A DNA stretch of 64,000 nt from positions 1 to 64,000 of the forward strand of contig NZ_PQSU01000005.1 of NCBI RefSeq assembly GCF_002920615.1, in the 5' to 3' direction. Source of the stretch: Streptomyces sp. Ru62. GTDB taxonomy: Bacteria; Actinomycetota; Actinomycetes; Streptomycetales; Streptomycetaceae. The notes under the pieces are model-generated. The model saw nothing but the letters and a program-made list of their open reading frames with translations. It was not told the DNA's origin and did not search any database. This document shows, piece by piece, positions 20,075-28,491 of this stretch; position 1 is the stretch's first letter; every line of letters begins with the position of its first letter. Both the position numbers and the translations under genes were made by a program.

Positions 20075-20755
20075 GTGCTGCGAATCGCAAGGAACGGTAG
20101 ATACGGGACGGCTCTCTCACTTACGGCTGCAGCGCTCCTCGTCGGGAGTTGCAGCAGTAACTCCGAGCAAGAGCAAGGGACAGCATCTGGGACGGCTGCG
20201 AGCAAGGTCTGCGACGGGACACTCGACGCTTCCGCCAGGAAAGCCTTGCAAAACCTGGCCGGTACTGATCAGTTCGACGAATCCACGGGCGCCGGCGAGG
20301 CGGGACAGCCCCATACGTTCACTGTACGGAACGCAGTGAGACATCTGCACGACGAATATCGTGAGCGCACGGCATGCTGGGTGTACAAGGCCGGCGACGA
20401 CAGCGGGAAGCCGCTTCTTGAGATTCGTTTTTCGGCATCCCAAAGGTACCCTGCGCCATCCGACAAGGACGCCAACGGAAGCACGGTCAGATACCCCGTC
20501 GGACTGTATGCCCAAGTGGGCCGCGACGGCGCTGACCTGTTCTTTCAGTGCCCCACCATCGCAGCTTCCAAAGACGCGTACATCGGCGATACGAAGTATG
20601 TGAAGGCGGAACTGTCTGCCTCCAAAGCCCAGTTGCGCGGGGACAGCATCGACAAGGACCGCATGGTGATCCTGAATTCCGTCTCCCGGGAGGTGGCCCG
20701 GGAGGCAGGCTGCGCTGCGCAAGCCGGCCTGCCGACCGCGGTGCCCAATCCGTGA
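20075..20755 (+). CDS. Lipoprotein encoded after the large T7SS substrate
   Basis: 226 residues from GTG at 20075, with AGGGG upstream. A short basic start, a hydrophobic stretch and the lipobox LLVGSC (Cys26) mark a lipoprotein. The mature part has paired cysteines and beta-rich segments (PLLEIRFSAS, VGLYAQVGRDGADLFFQC). The frame is open upstream into the 760-residue gene, but those residues are not a credible N-terminus. It is third in the operon 17324-17779-20075. It could be an immunity protein or surface receptor for the preceding product; no family recognised. Confidence 0.8.
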   Translation: MLRIARNGRYGTALSLTAAALLVGSCSSNSEQEQGTASGTAASKVCDGTLDASARKALQNLAGTDQFDESTGAGEAGQPHTFTVRNAVRHLHDEYRERTACWVYKAGDDSGKPLLEIRFSASQRYPAPSDKDANGSTVRYPVGLYAQVGRDGADLFFQCPTIAASKDAYIGDTKYVKAELSASKAQLRGDSIDKDRMVILNSVSREVAREAGCAAQAGLPTAVPNP

Positions 20756-20929
20756 CCGAACCCGATGGGCGACGCGGGGAACGCCGGCTGGATGTCAATC
20801 CGGCAGCCAGGAGGACAGCCTCGGCAGCCGGCATCCTTCAGGGCCATCTGCCCATCTGCCCGTCTTCGACCTTGCGGCAACCGGGCATGTCGCTGGCGTC
20901 GGATCGGCTTCTCCGGCCCGACACAACAA

Positions 20930-20962
20930 CAGGGTGGGCGCCTCCCGTGCGCGCCCACCCTG
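20930..20962. terminator. Convergent terminator
   Basis: A 12-bp perfect stem (CAGGGTGGGCGC 20930-20941, complement 20951-20962) lies between the lipoprotein (+) and esxA (-). The rest of 20756-20993 shows no gene. Confidence 0.85.
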
Positions 20963-20993
20963 CGGTTGCTTCGTCGCTCCTGCGAGCGTCGGC

Positions 20994-21293
20994 CTAGCGG
21001 AAGTAGCTGGCCGCCTTCTTGTCGCCTTCCATGTACGTACCGCCGGACTGGGCGACGACGTGGCCGATGCCGCTCAGCGCCTGGTGGATGTCGTTCGCTT
21101 CCTTGTCCCAGCGGTTCAGCTTCTCGTGGAAGGTGTCCTGGGCCTGGCCTTCCCAGTACTGCAGGCTGCTCACGACCAGCCGGCGCAGCTCCTGCAGGTC
21201 CTGTTCGAGCTGGCTCGCCTCGTTGCCGATCTTGGTCGCCGCGACGTCGAGCCCGTCATAAGTGACTGACAGGCCGTCAGCGTTGTTGGCCAT
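20994..21293 (-). CDS. esxA: WXG100 protein EsxA
   Basis: 99 residues, a helical hairpin with the turn motif W47-E-G49 (SLQYWEGQAQDTF) and a C-terminal Y87-M-E-G-D91. This fits the YxxxD export signal read by EccC. Such proteins are exported as heterodimers, here with the product of the gene 78 bp upstream. The assignment EsxA/EsxB follows convention (the partner with the YxxxD signal is often named differently between species), so the A/B labels are tentative. In S. coelicolor an EsxA/EsxB pair is needed for normal sporulation. Confidence 0.88.
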   Translation of the reverse strand: MANNADGLSVTYDGLDVAATKIGNEASQLEQDLQELRRLVVSSLQYWEGQAQDTFHEKLNRWDKEANDIHQALSGIGHVVAQSGGTYMEGDKKAASYFR

Positions 21294-21371
21294 ACCTGTT
21301 ACCTCGTCTCGCTGATGTGTATCCGGTGGATGCGCCGGGATGCCCGGCTGAAAGTCCTGGGTGCCGCTCGG

Positions 21372-21716
21372 TCAGTAGGAGCTGAGCGGAGACACGGTGG
21401 GAGCGCCGTCTCGCACGTCGATCTTGTTGACGGCCGCGCGGACCTCGTCTTCCTTGCTGTCCTTGATGTTGCGGGTCGCGGTCATGGCCTCGATGACGTC
21501 ACCGAGGATGCCGCCGATGGCCTGGAGCGACTGGTTGATCTCGTACTGCTTCGAGTCGAAGGCGGCACGACCGATACCGTGCCACTGGCCCTCCAGGCCG
21601 TCGATGACGCCCTGCAGCCCGTGCACCCGCTTCCGGATGCCGTCGTACTTCTCCAGCATCTGCTTCTGCAGGTGGATTACTGCGGCATCTTCGAGCTTCT
21701 GCTTGTTCTCGGCCAT
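21372..21716 (-). CDS. esxB: WXG100 protein EsxB
   Basis: 114 residues from the ATG at 21716, which has AAAGGG upstream; the open frame to 21764 adds residues that do not fit. It is a helical hairpin with W45-H-G47 (GLEGQWHGIGRAAFDSKQ). The C-terminus (RNIKDSKEDEVRAAVNKID) has no clean YxxxD. It is co-transcribed with esxA and probably forms its heterodimer. A hairpin upstream (21789-21807) separates it from the mycosin gene, suggesting an independent promoter in the 128-bp gap. Confidence 0.85.
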   Translation of the reverse strand: MAENKQKLEDAAVIHLQKQMLEKYDGIRKRVHGLQGVIDGLEGQWHGIGRAAFDSKQYEINQSLQAIGGILGDVIEAMTATRNIKDSKEDEVRAAVNKIDVRDGAPTVSPLSSY

Positions 21717-21788
21717 CTCAGCCCTTTCTCTGTCTGTCTCGTTGGTCCAACTGTCTCGGCCCACTACCGCACCGTGCAGTACGGCGGC

Positions 21789-21807
21789 GGGCGCGTACTG
21801 CGCGCCC
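21789..21807 (-). terminator. Short hairpin between mycosin and esxB
   Basis: GGGCGCG / CGCGCCC with a 5-nt loop lies 38 bp downstream of the mycosin stop on the minus strand. It is a modest terminator candidate. Confidence 0.45.
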
Positions 21808-21844
21808 TATCCGAAGAGCACAGGGCTACAGACGGCTGACGACA

Positions 21845-23161
21845 TCACCTGGCACGCCGCGCCCGCGCGACGGCCAGGCCCCCACCGCCGACCACGACGA
21901 CGGCGGCCGCGGCGCCGAGTACGACCCAGAGGGTGGTGTTGTCGTTCGACGACTCCGTGCTTGATCCTGCCGCCGAAGTCCCGCCGGTAGAACCCTTTTC
22001 CGGGGCTTGTGACGGGGTTGATGCGGAAGAGGAAGGGGCGGACGGGGACGGCGAGGAAGACGTGGAGGACGCCGCGGACTTGGCCAGCAGGTCGCCGCCG
22101 TTCTCCTTGGCGAGCGGGTCCACGTTGGCCGGGCCCGCGTCGTAGTTCCGGTTCGCAAGAACGAGACGAGGGCGAATGAGCCCATAGCCGGCGTACTTGC
22201 TCGGGTCGTTCTTCGCCCACGTACGGCCGGCCGTGTCGATCAGAGCGCGGGCAACCTGGTTCACCGTCCAGTCAGGGTGTGCGGACCAGATCAGCGCGGC
22301 AGCACCCGAGGCGATCGCGGCTGCCGAACTCGTACCGTTCACATCGTCGCAGTAGGAACGGAAGTTGCCGTCGCACCAGCCTGGAAAGCCCTGCCCCGGG
22401 GCCGAAAGGTCAACGTAATTACCAGACGAGGAGAACTTCGAGACCGTGAGGGACTTGTCGACCGATGCGATGCCGATGACGTACGAATAAGCGGCCGGGT
22501 AACCGATGGTGTCTCCTGCCTTCCGGCCGTCGTTACCGACAGCTGCTATCAGCAGCTTCCCCTTCGAAGCGGCGTACTGAACAGCCTCTTCCTCCTTCGA
22601 GCTCGGTCCCAGCGCGCCGAATGACATATTGATAATCTTGGCGTCGGTGTCCGCAGCCGCCCTGATCGCCTCAGCAGGCTCCGGCGTCCTGCTCAGCTCA
22701 GCCGCGCTGCCCTTCAAGTCGTCGAACTTGACCCGATACGGAACGATTTTCGCACCGGGAGCCAGGCCCTTCAGCCCGCCGCCCGCACCCGTTCCCGCGA
22801 TCAACTCAGCAGTGGTCGTCCCGTGACCGTCGTAATCATCCGTGGCGCGGTAGGCAACCGACTCCGGAACCTCGTCGGTCAGCACCTGCCCCTTGAGCGA
22901 CGACGTGTTCGCGTTCACTCCGCTGTCAATAACAGCGACCTTCACACCCTTGCCCGTGCTGACCTTCCACATCTTCTCGGCCTGCATTGGGCCCAGGTAC
23001 CACTGCTTCGCCTGAACATCGTCGGCAACAGCACTCGGCGCAAACCCCACGGTTGCGGCCAACAGGGCTCCGACGGCTGCGGCCACAGCACGCACTCGTC
23101 TACCGCTACGCGTCCCGTGGAGCGAAGCCCGCTCGACTCGTCGGCCCATCCCTGACTTCAT
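21845..23161 (-). CDS. mycP: T7SS-associated subtilisin-like protease (mycosin 1)
   Basis: 438 residues. There is a basic N-terminus, a signal peptide cut after about APSAVA (45), a subtilase domain and a Ser/Pro/Thr-rich linker (about 360-410). One C-terminal membrane segment (LWVVLGAAAAVVVVGGGGL) and a basic tail follow. The catalytic triad is D79 (VAVIDSGV), H113 (DGHGTTTAEL) and S278 (NGTSSAAAIASG). The serine motif lacks the usual GTSxxxP proline. Mycosins stabilise the ESX membrane complex and cleave a few substrates outside the membrane. It follows the 594-residue gene by 24 bp and may be co-transcribed with it. Confidence 0.92.
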   Translation of the reverse strand: MKSGMGRRVERASLHGTRSGRRVRAVAAAVGALLAATVGFAPSAVADDVQAKQWYLGPMQAEKMWKVSTGKGVKVAVIDSGVNANTSSLKGQVLTDEVPESVAYRATDDYDGHGTTTAELIAGTGAGGGLKGLAPGAKIVPYRVKFDDLKGSAAELSRTPEPAEAIRAAADTDAKIINMSFGALGPSSKEEEAVQYAASKGKLLIAAVGNDGRKAGDTIGYPAAYSYVIGIASVDKSLTVSKFSSSGNYVDLSAPGQGFPGWCDGNFRSYCDDVNGTSSAAAIASGAAALIWSAHPDWTVNQVARALIDTAGRTWAKNDPSKYAGYGLIRPRLVLANRNYDAGPANVDPLAKENGGDLLAKSAASSTSSSPSPSAPSSSASTPSQAPEKGSTGGTSAAGSSTESSNDNTTLWVVLGAAAAVVVVGGGGLAVARARRAR

Positions 23162-23185
23162 CGTCTTCCGTGTCCTCGCTCGCGG

Positions 23186-24970
23186 TCAGTTCGCCGTCGG
23201 CGGCACATCACGCCGCGGCTTCTCGGGCAGCTCTGTCTGTTCGTCCGCGTCTTCGGCCTTCCCCTTGCGGCCGGCACCGCGTACGAGACCGGAACCACCA
23301 CGCGTCATACCGTTCCGCTCGGCACCCGCAGCAGAGTTCCGCCCGGTCGGCCTGCCGGTGACAGCCTCGGACGTGCCGACACCGGTACGAGACCCGGAAG
23401 AGCCAGTCGGCTTCGCAGCGGGCCGCGCTGCGGACTCGGGCGCTCCGAAGACGCCACGCTGACCGAGTCGACCGGCTGTGGACTGCGAATTGGCCTGTCC
23501 CTCAGCCCCGATGACCGTGCCACGGGGAATCCTTGCCCCGCCCTTGGCCGGATTGCCTGTGGCCGTGGGGCGCCCCCCGACGACCCCATTGGAACGGCCG
23601 GCGCCGGTGGCCGGCGTGGCGTTCGCCCGGGGCGTCGCCGTGCCGCCGGGCCGCGGCGTACCACCTGTGACCGCACGGCCCATCGGGGACGCAGTACCCC
23701 TGCCGGCGGGCTGTCCCGTCGACGTGGCACGCCCCATCTGGTTGGTGGGTCCTTGTGCTGCGGTGCGTCCGGGACTCTGGGGATTGCCCAGCCCGGCCGT
23801 GCCCGCACGCCCCTGAGCAAAAGGAGGGGTACGGTACCCAGCCGAACCACTCAGGTTTCGGCCGGACGTCGAATTGGGCAACGGAGCCCGGTAGCCGGCG
23901 CCACCCAATGGATCGGGCTGACCGCCGCCTGCCGGGGGCCCGCCTGTGACCGGCGGGGTGGGACCCGTCGTGTGTGTGGTCGTGGGCGGAGGCAGCGTGC
24001 CGGTGCTGTCGATGTTCGTACCGACGGGCGGCTGCTCAGGGAGCTGGACCGTGTGGTTGTTGTGCGTCGTCGGGACGTGGTGCGGGATGGTGTCGCCGGT
24101 GACGTGGTGTGGGATGGTGTCGCCGGTGACATGGTGGGCAACATTGTCCGCCCCTACCGCAGTTGAGTGATGACCGATGGCGGGGGCCGAGCCGGTACCC
24201 GTGTGCGAGCCAGTGCCGGACGTGGGAGGACTTTCCCTGAACCGCTGCGAAGGCCGAGGCACGCCCACGTCGGGCATAGAAGTGAAGTTCGGCGTCTTGT
24301 CCTTGGCGGGCAGCGCCGACAGCACCTCTTCCGAGACCGCGTAGTAGGACGCCAACCGATTCATCTGGTTGATCGCCTCTTGACGGTCCTTCTCCACCCG
24401 GACGGCGTGGTCGTACTCCGTCTTGTTCGCCGCCTTCTCGGCATCGGTGAACTTGTCGGGCCGCTTCGGGTTCGCCCTGGTGTCACGGGCCGGCATGCCA
24501 CCACGTACGGCCGCGAGGCCCACCGCGGCAGCGGTGATCTGGTCGCCCGCAGCCCCGGCGAACTCGCTCAGATGGTGGGTGTTGGTCACGAGGTTGTCGC
24601 CCCACGTGCGGAACTGGTCGCCCGACACTCCCACCCAGGGGACCTTGTCGATGTGGGCCTTGAGATCGTCGGCGGCCTTCTTGATGGCATCGCGCGCGTC
24701 CCAGAGCGCCTTGCCGGAGGATTCGAGATCCGCCGGGTCGGTCTGCTCGACCAGATCGATCATCTGGTTCAGGTCGAGGTCGCGCTTGTCGAAGTCCGTC
24801 CTGGCGGCGACGGCCCGCCCGAAGGGCGTGGTTTCGACCACGGACCGCACCATGCCATTGAGGAAGCCGCCGCGCGGACCGTCCTCGATTCCGCGGACGA
24901 TGTCCGTCACGGAGTTCTGCTGAGAGACGCGATGCAGATCGTCCTTGTGCTGCTTGTCCGTCATCGTCAC
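23186..24970 (-). CDS. Large WXG-type protein with Pro/Gly/Thr-rich tail
   Basis: 594 residues from GTG at 24970, which overlaps the upstream stop (GTGA); an ATG lies two codons later. The N-terminal 225 residues are helical with W112-V-G114 (KVPWVGVSGDQFRTWGDNLV), a PPE/ESX-like substrate fold. The remaining ~370 residues are low-complexity: a threonine/histidine stretch (HHVTGDTIPHHVTGDTIP, an imperfect 10-residue repeat), then Gly/Arg/Pro-rich sequence. A probable T7SS substrate with an extended, perhaps cell-wall-spanning, tail. Translational coupling to the 148-residue gene suggests a partner pair. Confidence 0.82.
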   Translation of the reverse strand: MTMTDKQHKDDLHRVSQQNSVTDIVRGIEDGPRGGFLNGMVRSVVETTPFGRAVAARTDFDKRDLDLNQMIDLVEQTDPADLESSGKALWDARDAIKKAADDLKAHIDKVPWVGVSGDQFRTWGDNLVTNTHHLSEFAGAAGDQITAAAVGLAAVRGGMPARDTRANPKRPDKFTDAEKAANKTEYDHAVRVEKDRQEAINQMNRLASYYAVSEEVLSALPAKDKTPNFTSMPDVGVPRPSQRFRESPPTSGTGSHTGTGSAPAIGHHSTAVGADNVAHHVTGDTIPHHVTGDTIPHHVPTTHNNHTVQLPEQPPVGTNIDSTGTLPPPTTTHTTGPTPPVTGGPPAGGGQPDPLGGAGYRAPLPNSTSGRNLSGSAGYRTPPFAQGRAGTAGLGNPQSPGRTAAQGPTNQMGRATSTGQPAGRGTASPMGRAVTGGTPRPGGTATPRANATPATGAGRSNGVVGGRPTATGNPAKGGARIPRGTVIGAEGQANSQSTAGRLGQRGVFGAPESAARPAAKPTGSSGSRTGVGTSEAVTGRPTGRNSAAGAERNGMTRGGSGLVRGAGRKGKAEDADEQTELPEKPRRDVPPTAN

Positions 24971-25413
24971 GCCTTCGTCTTGGTGCCGCTGCTGGCGTGC
25001 TGCTGGTCGTCCACCTTGGGCTGAAGTTTTTTGATCTCCGCCTGGATCGCCCAGAACCGCTGCCGCTGCTCCTCTTCGAGACTGTCGAAGCCATTGCGCG
25101 CACCGGTGACCGCGATGCCGATAGCCTCGATCTGCAGATGCAAGCTCTTGGAGAGGGTCGTCAGTTCGTGGTGAACCCTCGTGTACTGCTTGTACAGACC
25201 ATGCGCCTCGGGGAACTCGCTCTCCCCACCCGACGTCAGCGACGTGGCCCTGATCCCCTGTGCACCGACCTTCGTGGGATTGCCCGCGGACTCCTCCAGA
25301 GCACGGAGCACCGAGTCCACCTGCCCCACGAACTTGTCCAGCGCCTCACCACTGGCCTCCAGGTTCGCCGCCCTGGTCGCCGACACGCCCCCCACCATGT
25401 CTGACGGAAGCAC
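24967..25413 (-). CDS. Small helical partner of the 594-residue protein
   Basis: 148 residues from GTG, with GGGGAGGAG upstream. A long helical hairpin (about 12-45 and 70-130: HHELTTLSKSLHLQIEAIGI, EEEQRQRFWAIQAEIKK) lacks a W-x-G. It is first of the minus-strand operon with the 594-residue protein and mycP. By analogy with PE/PPE and ESX pairs it may be the co-folding partner of the next gene product. No named family. Confidence 0.8.
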   Translation of the reverse strand: MLPSDMVGGVSATRAANLEASGEALDKFVGQVDSVLRALEESAGNPTKVGAQGIRATSLTSGGESEFPEAHGLYKQYTRVHHELTTLSKSLHLQIEAIGIAVTGARNGFDSLEEEQRQRFWAIQAEIKKLQPKVDDQQHASSGTKTKA

Positions 25414-25966
25414 GACGCTCCTCCCCGTTTCCCCGTACGTTCATCGGCTCCTCCGGAGCGAGGGCCGACCAGCCGCTCGCCGTACGATCGCAAAGCGAGC
25501 CGCGTCTCACAACGCGTTTACCACTCTAGTCAACCCGTCCAACCGGTCCAACCGGGCAGGGGTGTTGACTGCGCGTCGGCACCGGCCCAGGTGGCACACT
25601 TCGTCGGAATTGCCGGTTTGTAACGAGCGAATGCGTACGGCGACGCAGTCGTGCGCCGCCACTCCGTCGACCAACGATGGGCGCGCCTGAAGGCACAAGC
25701 GCGTCAGTCTCATGCGATCTGCATCAAACCTTTACGCGGTATCGATGCCGCTCTCCGGCAAATCCACTCGAAAGACGTCATCTGGCACGGGCGCGCTCGG
25801 GACGACCACGTTCCACCTCTGTCTTCACGGTACGGAACTCCAGCGCGAGACCATCCCGGCAGAGAGGTCATGAGCCATCGGTCGCACGAGGCGAACCGCC
25901 CACCCGCGGAACGGTCGGGGCCGGCGCCCGGCCCGCGGTGCGCGTCATCAGACATAATCGCGTCCC
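25414..25966. other. 553-bp gap between divergent T7SS genes
   Basis: No credible gene on either strand. It should hold the promoter of the minus-strand 148-residue gene. On the plus strand CATAAT at 25953-25958 lies 8 bp before the ATG at 25967, which has no ribosome binding site, so a leaderless transcript is likely. A TTGACT occurs at 25565-25570 without a matching -10. Confidence 0.5.
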
Positions 25967-26671
25967 ATGACCGTACTGATGCCCGTGCTCATGATCCTGG
26001 TCGTGGGAGGGATCTTCGCCCTCGTCATCACCATGATGGTGCGCGCCCAGCGGAACCGGGCGCGCGGCGTGCAGGAGAGAGCCGCGGCGATCCGGCTCGC
26101 GCAGGGACGCGGTTACGGCTACCAGCAAGCCACATACGGGCTGATCGACGGGCTCTGCGGCATGGCGCCGCTGCCTGACAGGGGGCACAACCTGCGAGCG
26201 GAGCACTACATCACCGGGGAGTTCCGAGGGCGCGGCTTCCGCTGCTTCGAGTATGTGACCGGCACCCTCGACGTCCACGACGGCCCGGGACGGAACCAGC
26301 CCGTCTTCTGGACGGTGTTCGCGGTCGTGGCGCCGGGCCCCGGGCCCGAGCTGGTGGTGCGACGGCCGCAGGCGCTCGACGGGGTGACGCAGCGTGGCCG
26401 TGTGGTGCAGCTCGGCGTGCCGGAGTTCGACGAGGCGTTCCGGGTGATCACGGACGACGAGTCGTTCGCCCGCGACGCCCTGACGGGCGACGTGGTGCCC
26501 TTCCTGACCGCGCGGCCACAGACCGTGCAGGACTCCCCGATCCGGCTGCACAACGGCGAGCTGCTCACCTGGCGCCGCGGCCGGCTGAGCCCGCAGGACT
26601 TCGACGAGCGGCTCGACTACCTGTGCGACGTGCTGGACCGGATTCCGCCGCAGGTCTGGTCGGCGGTCTGA
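25967..26671 (+). CDS. Membrane-anchored protein, paralogue of 28917-29537
   Basis: 234 residues. An N-terminal membrane anchor (about 4-26, LMPVLMILVVGGIFALVITM) is followed by a cytoplasmic domain. Blocks shared with the 206-residue protein at 28917 include FRCFEY (TVRCFEY there), WTVFAVVAP (YYAVFSVTAP), GELLTWRRGRL (GELITWAKGRL) and LDYLCDVLDR (LNYLCDVLDR). The start is probably leaderless. The pair brackets the minus-strand operon 26689-28803. No named family; a role in sensing or guarding T7SS effectors is speculation. Confidence 0.82.
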   Translation: MTVLMPVLMILVVGGIFALVITMMVRAQRNRARGVQERAAAIRLAQGRGYGYQQATYGLIDGLCGMAPLPDRGHNLRAEHYITGEFRGRGFRCFEYVTGTLDVHDGPGRNQPVFWTVFAVVAPGPGPELVVRRPQALDGVTQRGRVVQLGVPEFDEAFRVITDDESFARDALTGDVVPFLTARPQTVQDSPIRLHNGELLTWRRGRLSPQDFDERLDYLCDVLDRIPPQVWSAV

Positions 26672-26681
26672 GACCGCCGAC
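26659..26681. terminator. Palindrome across convergent stop
   Basis: 11-bp arms GTCGGCGGTCT / AGACCGCCGAC flank a single base and contain the stop codon of the plus-strand gene. Only 7 bp separate it from the convergent stop at 26689. It may act as a compact bidirectional terminator, although the loop would need to open. Confidence 0.5.
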
Positions 26682-26688
26682 CCGGGGA

Positions 26689-27195
26689 TCAGGCGGCTTG
26701 GTCCGCCCGCACCGAGCGGACGAACTGCTTGAAGTCGTCCAGCACCGCCGCCAGCTGTTCCGGCTTCGCCGTGAGCACCAGCTCGATCACGGCCCGCTGC
26801 GACGGACGGTCCACATCCTCCAGGCCGAGGTAGACCTGGCTCTGCACCAGTTCGAGCGGTGCTCCGTGCAGGGTGGTCGACAGGCGCAGGTTCTGGACGA
26901 CTCCGGGTGAGTCGGTCAGCCCCGGGATGTCGGGGGTCCCCACCTCTTCCTGCTTGGTGACCTCCACGCTGCCGGCCTGCCCGAGCCGCCGTACCGACTC
27001 GTCGGCGATCTGCCGCATGGTGGCGCTGTCGTTGCGCATCCCGCCGGCGATGGTGATGTTCGCTGTGAACCCGTCGATGGAGGCGGGGTGCAGCGCGACG
27101 AAGGCCGCGTCGGGCGCCCCCACCTCGTCCGGCGGCGCCGACCGCCAGCCGTCCGGCAACGAGAACGAGATCTTGACCGGCAGCGTGCCCGTCAT
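26689..27195 (-). CDS. Probable Mog1/PsbP-fold (LpqN/DUF1795-like) protein
   Basis: 168 residues, soluble. It opens with KISFSLPDGWRSAPPDEVG and continues with ALHPASIDGFTANITI, LRLSTTLHGAPLELVQSQVY, a basic/hydrophobic strand and a final helix, LAAVLDDFKQFVRSV. The lead-in F-x-L-P-x-G-W followed by alternating strands and a terminal helix is typical of Mog1/PsbP-like proteins such as LpqN and DUF1795. It starts 37 bp after the 413-residue T7SS protein stop. DUF1795 members are effector chaperones in T6SS (EagR), so a T7SS effector chaperone is an attractive but unproven idea. The family call is by eye. Confidence 0.7.
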   Translation of the reverse strand: MTGTLPVKISFSLPDGWRSAPPDEVGAPDAAFVALHPASIDGFTANITIAGGMRNDSATMRQIADESVRRLGQAGSVEVTKQEEVGTPDIPGLTDSPGVVQNLRLSTTLHGAPLELVQSQVYLGLEDVDRPSQRAVIELVLTAKPEQLAAVLDDFKQFVRSVRADQAA

Positions 27196-27231
27196 CGTGA
27201 ACCCACTTCCTTGCTGAGCCTCATCGCAAGC

Positions 27232-28473
27232 CTAGAACCACTTGCCGAGCGTGTGGTCGTACGCCGAACCCGCGGCATCGCCGATCGCGTCAGCGGCGTC
27301 ACCGACGGTGTCGACGACCTCGCCCGGATCGACGGTGACCTGGAAGCCCACCTTCCCGCCGAGCCCGAGTCCGACACCGACCTCGCCGCCCACGTGGTAC
27401 TTGCCGTCGTCGCCCTTGCCCACGTCAACGCTGGCCGAGGCCCCCGCGCCGGCCCACGCCTCGCCGGTCACACCGGCACCCACACCGCCCACGTCCGCGG
27501 CGGCCGATCCCTCGGCTTTCGCACCGGCGAAAGCCTCCGCGCCCCCGTGCAGGCCGTCCTTGCCGATGGTGCCCTTCACTTCGGCGTTGGCACCCACCAG
27601 GGCGCTGCCCTGGGCCTGGAGGCCGAGAATGCCGTACTCGGCCTTGCCGCCGGCCTCGGCCTTGGCGAGGTACGCGCTGGCCGTCCCCTTCAGCTCCAGG
27701 TTTCCGTCGGTGATGCCGGCGACCGCGGAGGCGTCATAGCCGAGCAGCGAGACGCCCGCGTTGCCGGACAGCTTGACGCCACCCACCGTGGTCTCGCCCT
27801 TGGCATCCGCGGACCAGACATTGGCACCGCCGCTGAACTCGGCGATCTTCACCGACCAGCTGACCTTCTTCGGCGCGTTGGGGTCTTCCGACGTGGCGTT
27901 GGGATCCTGGTAGCCCCATTGCCGCTTCCGCTTGTCAGCTGGGTTGTTCCCGTACTGCCAGAGTTCGTCTTCTTTGATGGTGGTCTGACCGAGCCCGAGC
28001 TCCTTGGCGAGCTGCCGGGCCTGGGTCAGCCAGCTCGGGCTGTCCTTGGCTCCGCCGGACAGCTTCTCCAGCTTGGACGACAGCGTTCCGGCCTCGTGCT
28101 CCAGCTGGGTGCGTGCGGTGTTGAGCACCTGCTGCGCTCCCGCGTGGTCGCCCTTGTCCCACTTCTCAATCGCGTCGGCCGCCTGCCCCTGTGCCCAGTG
28201 CAGCATGCTGGTGTACGACTTGATCGCGCCGGCCGCACCTGCCATGTGGTCAGAGGCGATGTACCAGTTGCCCTTCTCGCCGTTCAGGCTCTTCCAGAAC
28301 GCGTCGCTGGCCTCTCCGTGCCAGCCGGGGACCTTCACGTCCCGCAGATTGGACCCGACCTTGTCGAACTTGTCCGACCAGTGCTGCATGGTGTCCGCGA
28401 GCTCGGTCAGCGCGTGTACGTCACCGGGAACGAGCTCCTTGGGGTCCTTCGTCGACCCGAGTGCGGCTGCCAC
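27232..28473 (-). CDS. T7SS-secreted protein with Gly/Ala-rich beta-repeat C-terminus
   Basis: 413 residues from GTG, with GGAGCGGGG upstream. Residues 1-150 resemble the 'putative T7SS-secreted' N-terminal domain seen ahead of toxin domains: LVPGDVHALTELADTMQHW, then W51-H-G53 in VPGWHGEASDAFWKSLNG. After a charged linker, residues about 205-390 are Gly/Ala-rich with alternating hydrophobic residues (ASAYLAKAEAGGKAEYG, GGAEAFAGAKAEGSAAA, GGEVGVGLGLGGKVGF), suggesting a long beta-sheet or beta-helix. No nuclease or protease motif seen. It follows the 103-residue partner by 18 bp and precedes the PsbP-like gene. Confidence 0.85.
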   Translation of the reverse strand: MAAALGSTKDPKELVPGDVHALTELADTMQHWSDKFDKVGSNLRDVKVPGWHGEASDAFWKSLNGEKGNWYIASDHMAGAAGAIKSYTSMLHWAQGQAADAIEKWDKGDHAGAQQVLNTARTQLEHEAGTLSSKLEKLSGGAKDSPSWLTQARQLAKELGLGQTTIKEDELWQYGNNPADKRKRQWGYQDPNATSEDPNAPKKVSWSVKIAEFSGGANVWSADAKGETTVGGVKLSGNAGVSLLGYDASAVAGITDGNLELKGTASAYLAKAEAGGKAEYGILGLQAQGSALVGANAEVKGTIGKDGLHGGAEAFAGAKAEGSAAADVGGVGAGVTGEAWAGAGASASVDVGKGDDGKYHVGGEVGVGLGLGGKVGFQVTVDPGEVVDTVGDAADAIGDAAGSAYDHTLGKWF

Positions 28474-28491
28474 TGCTTCCCCGCTCCTGCC

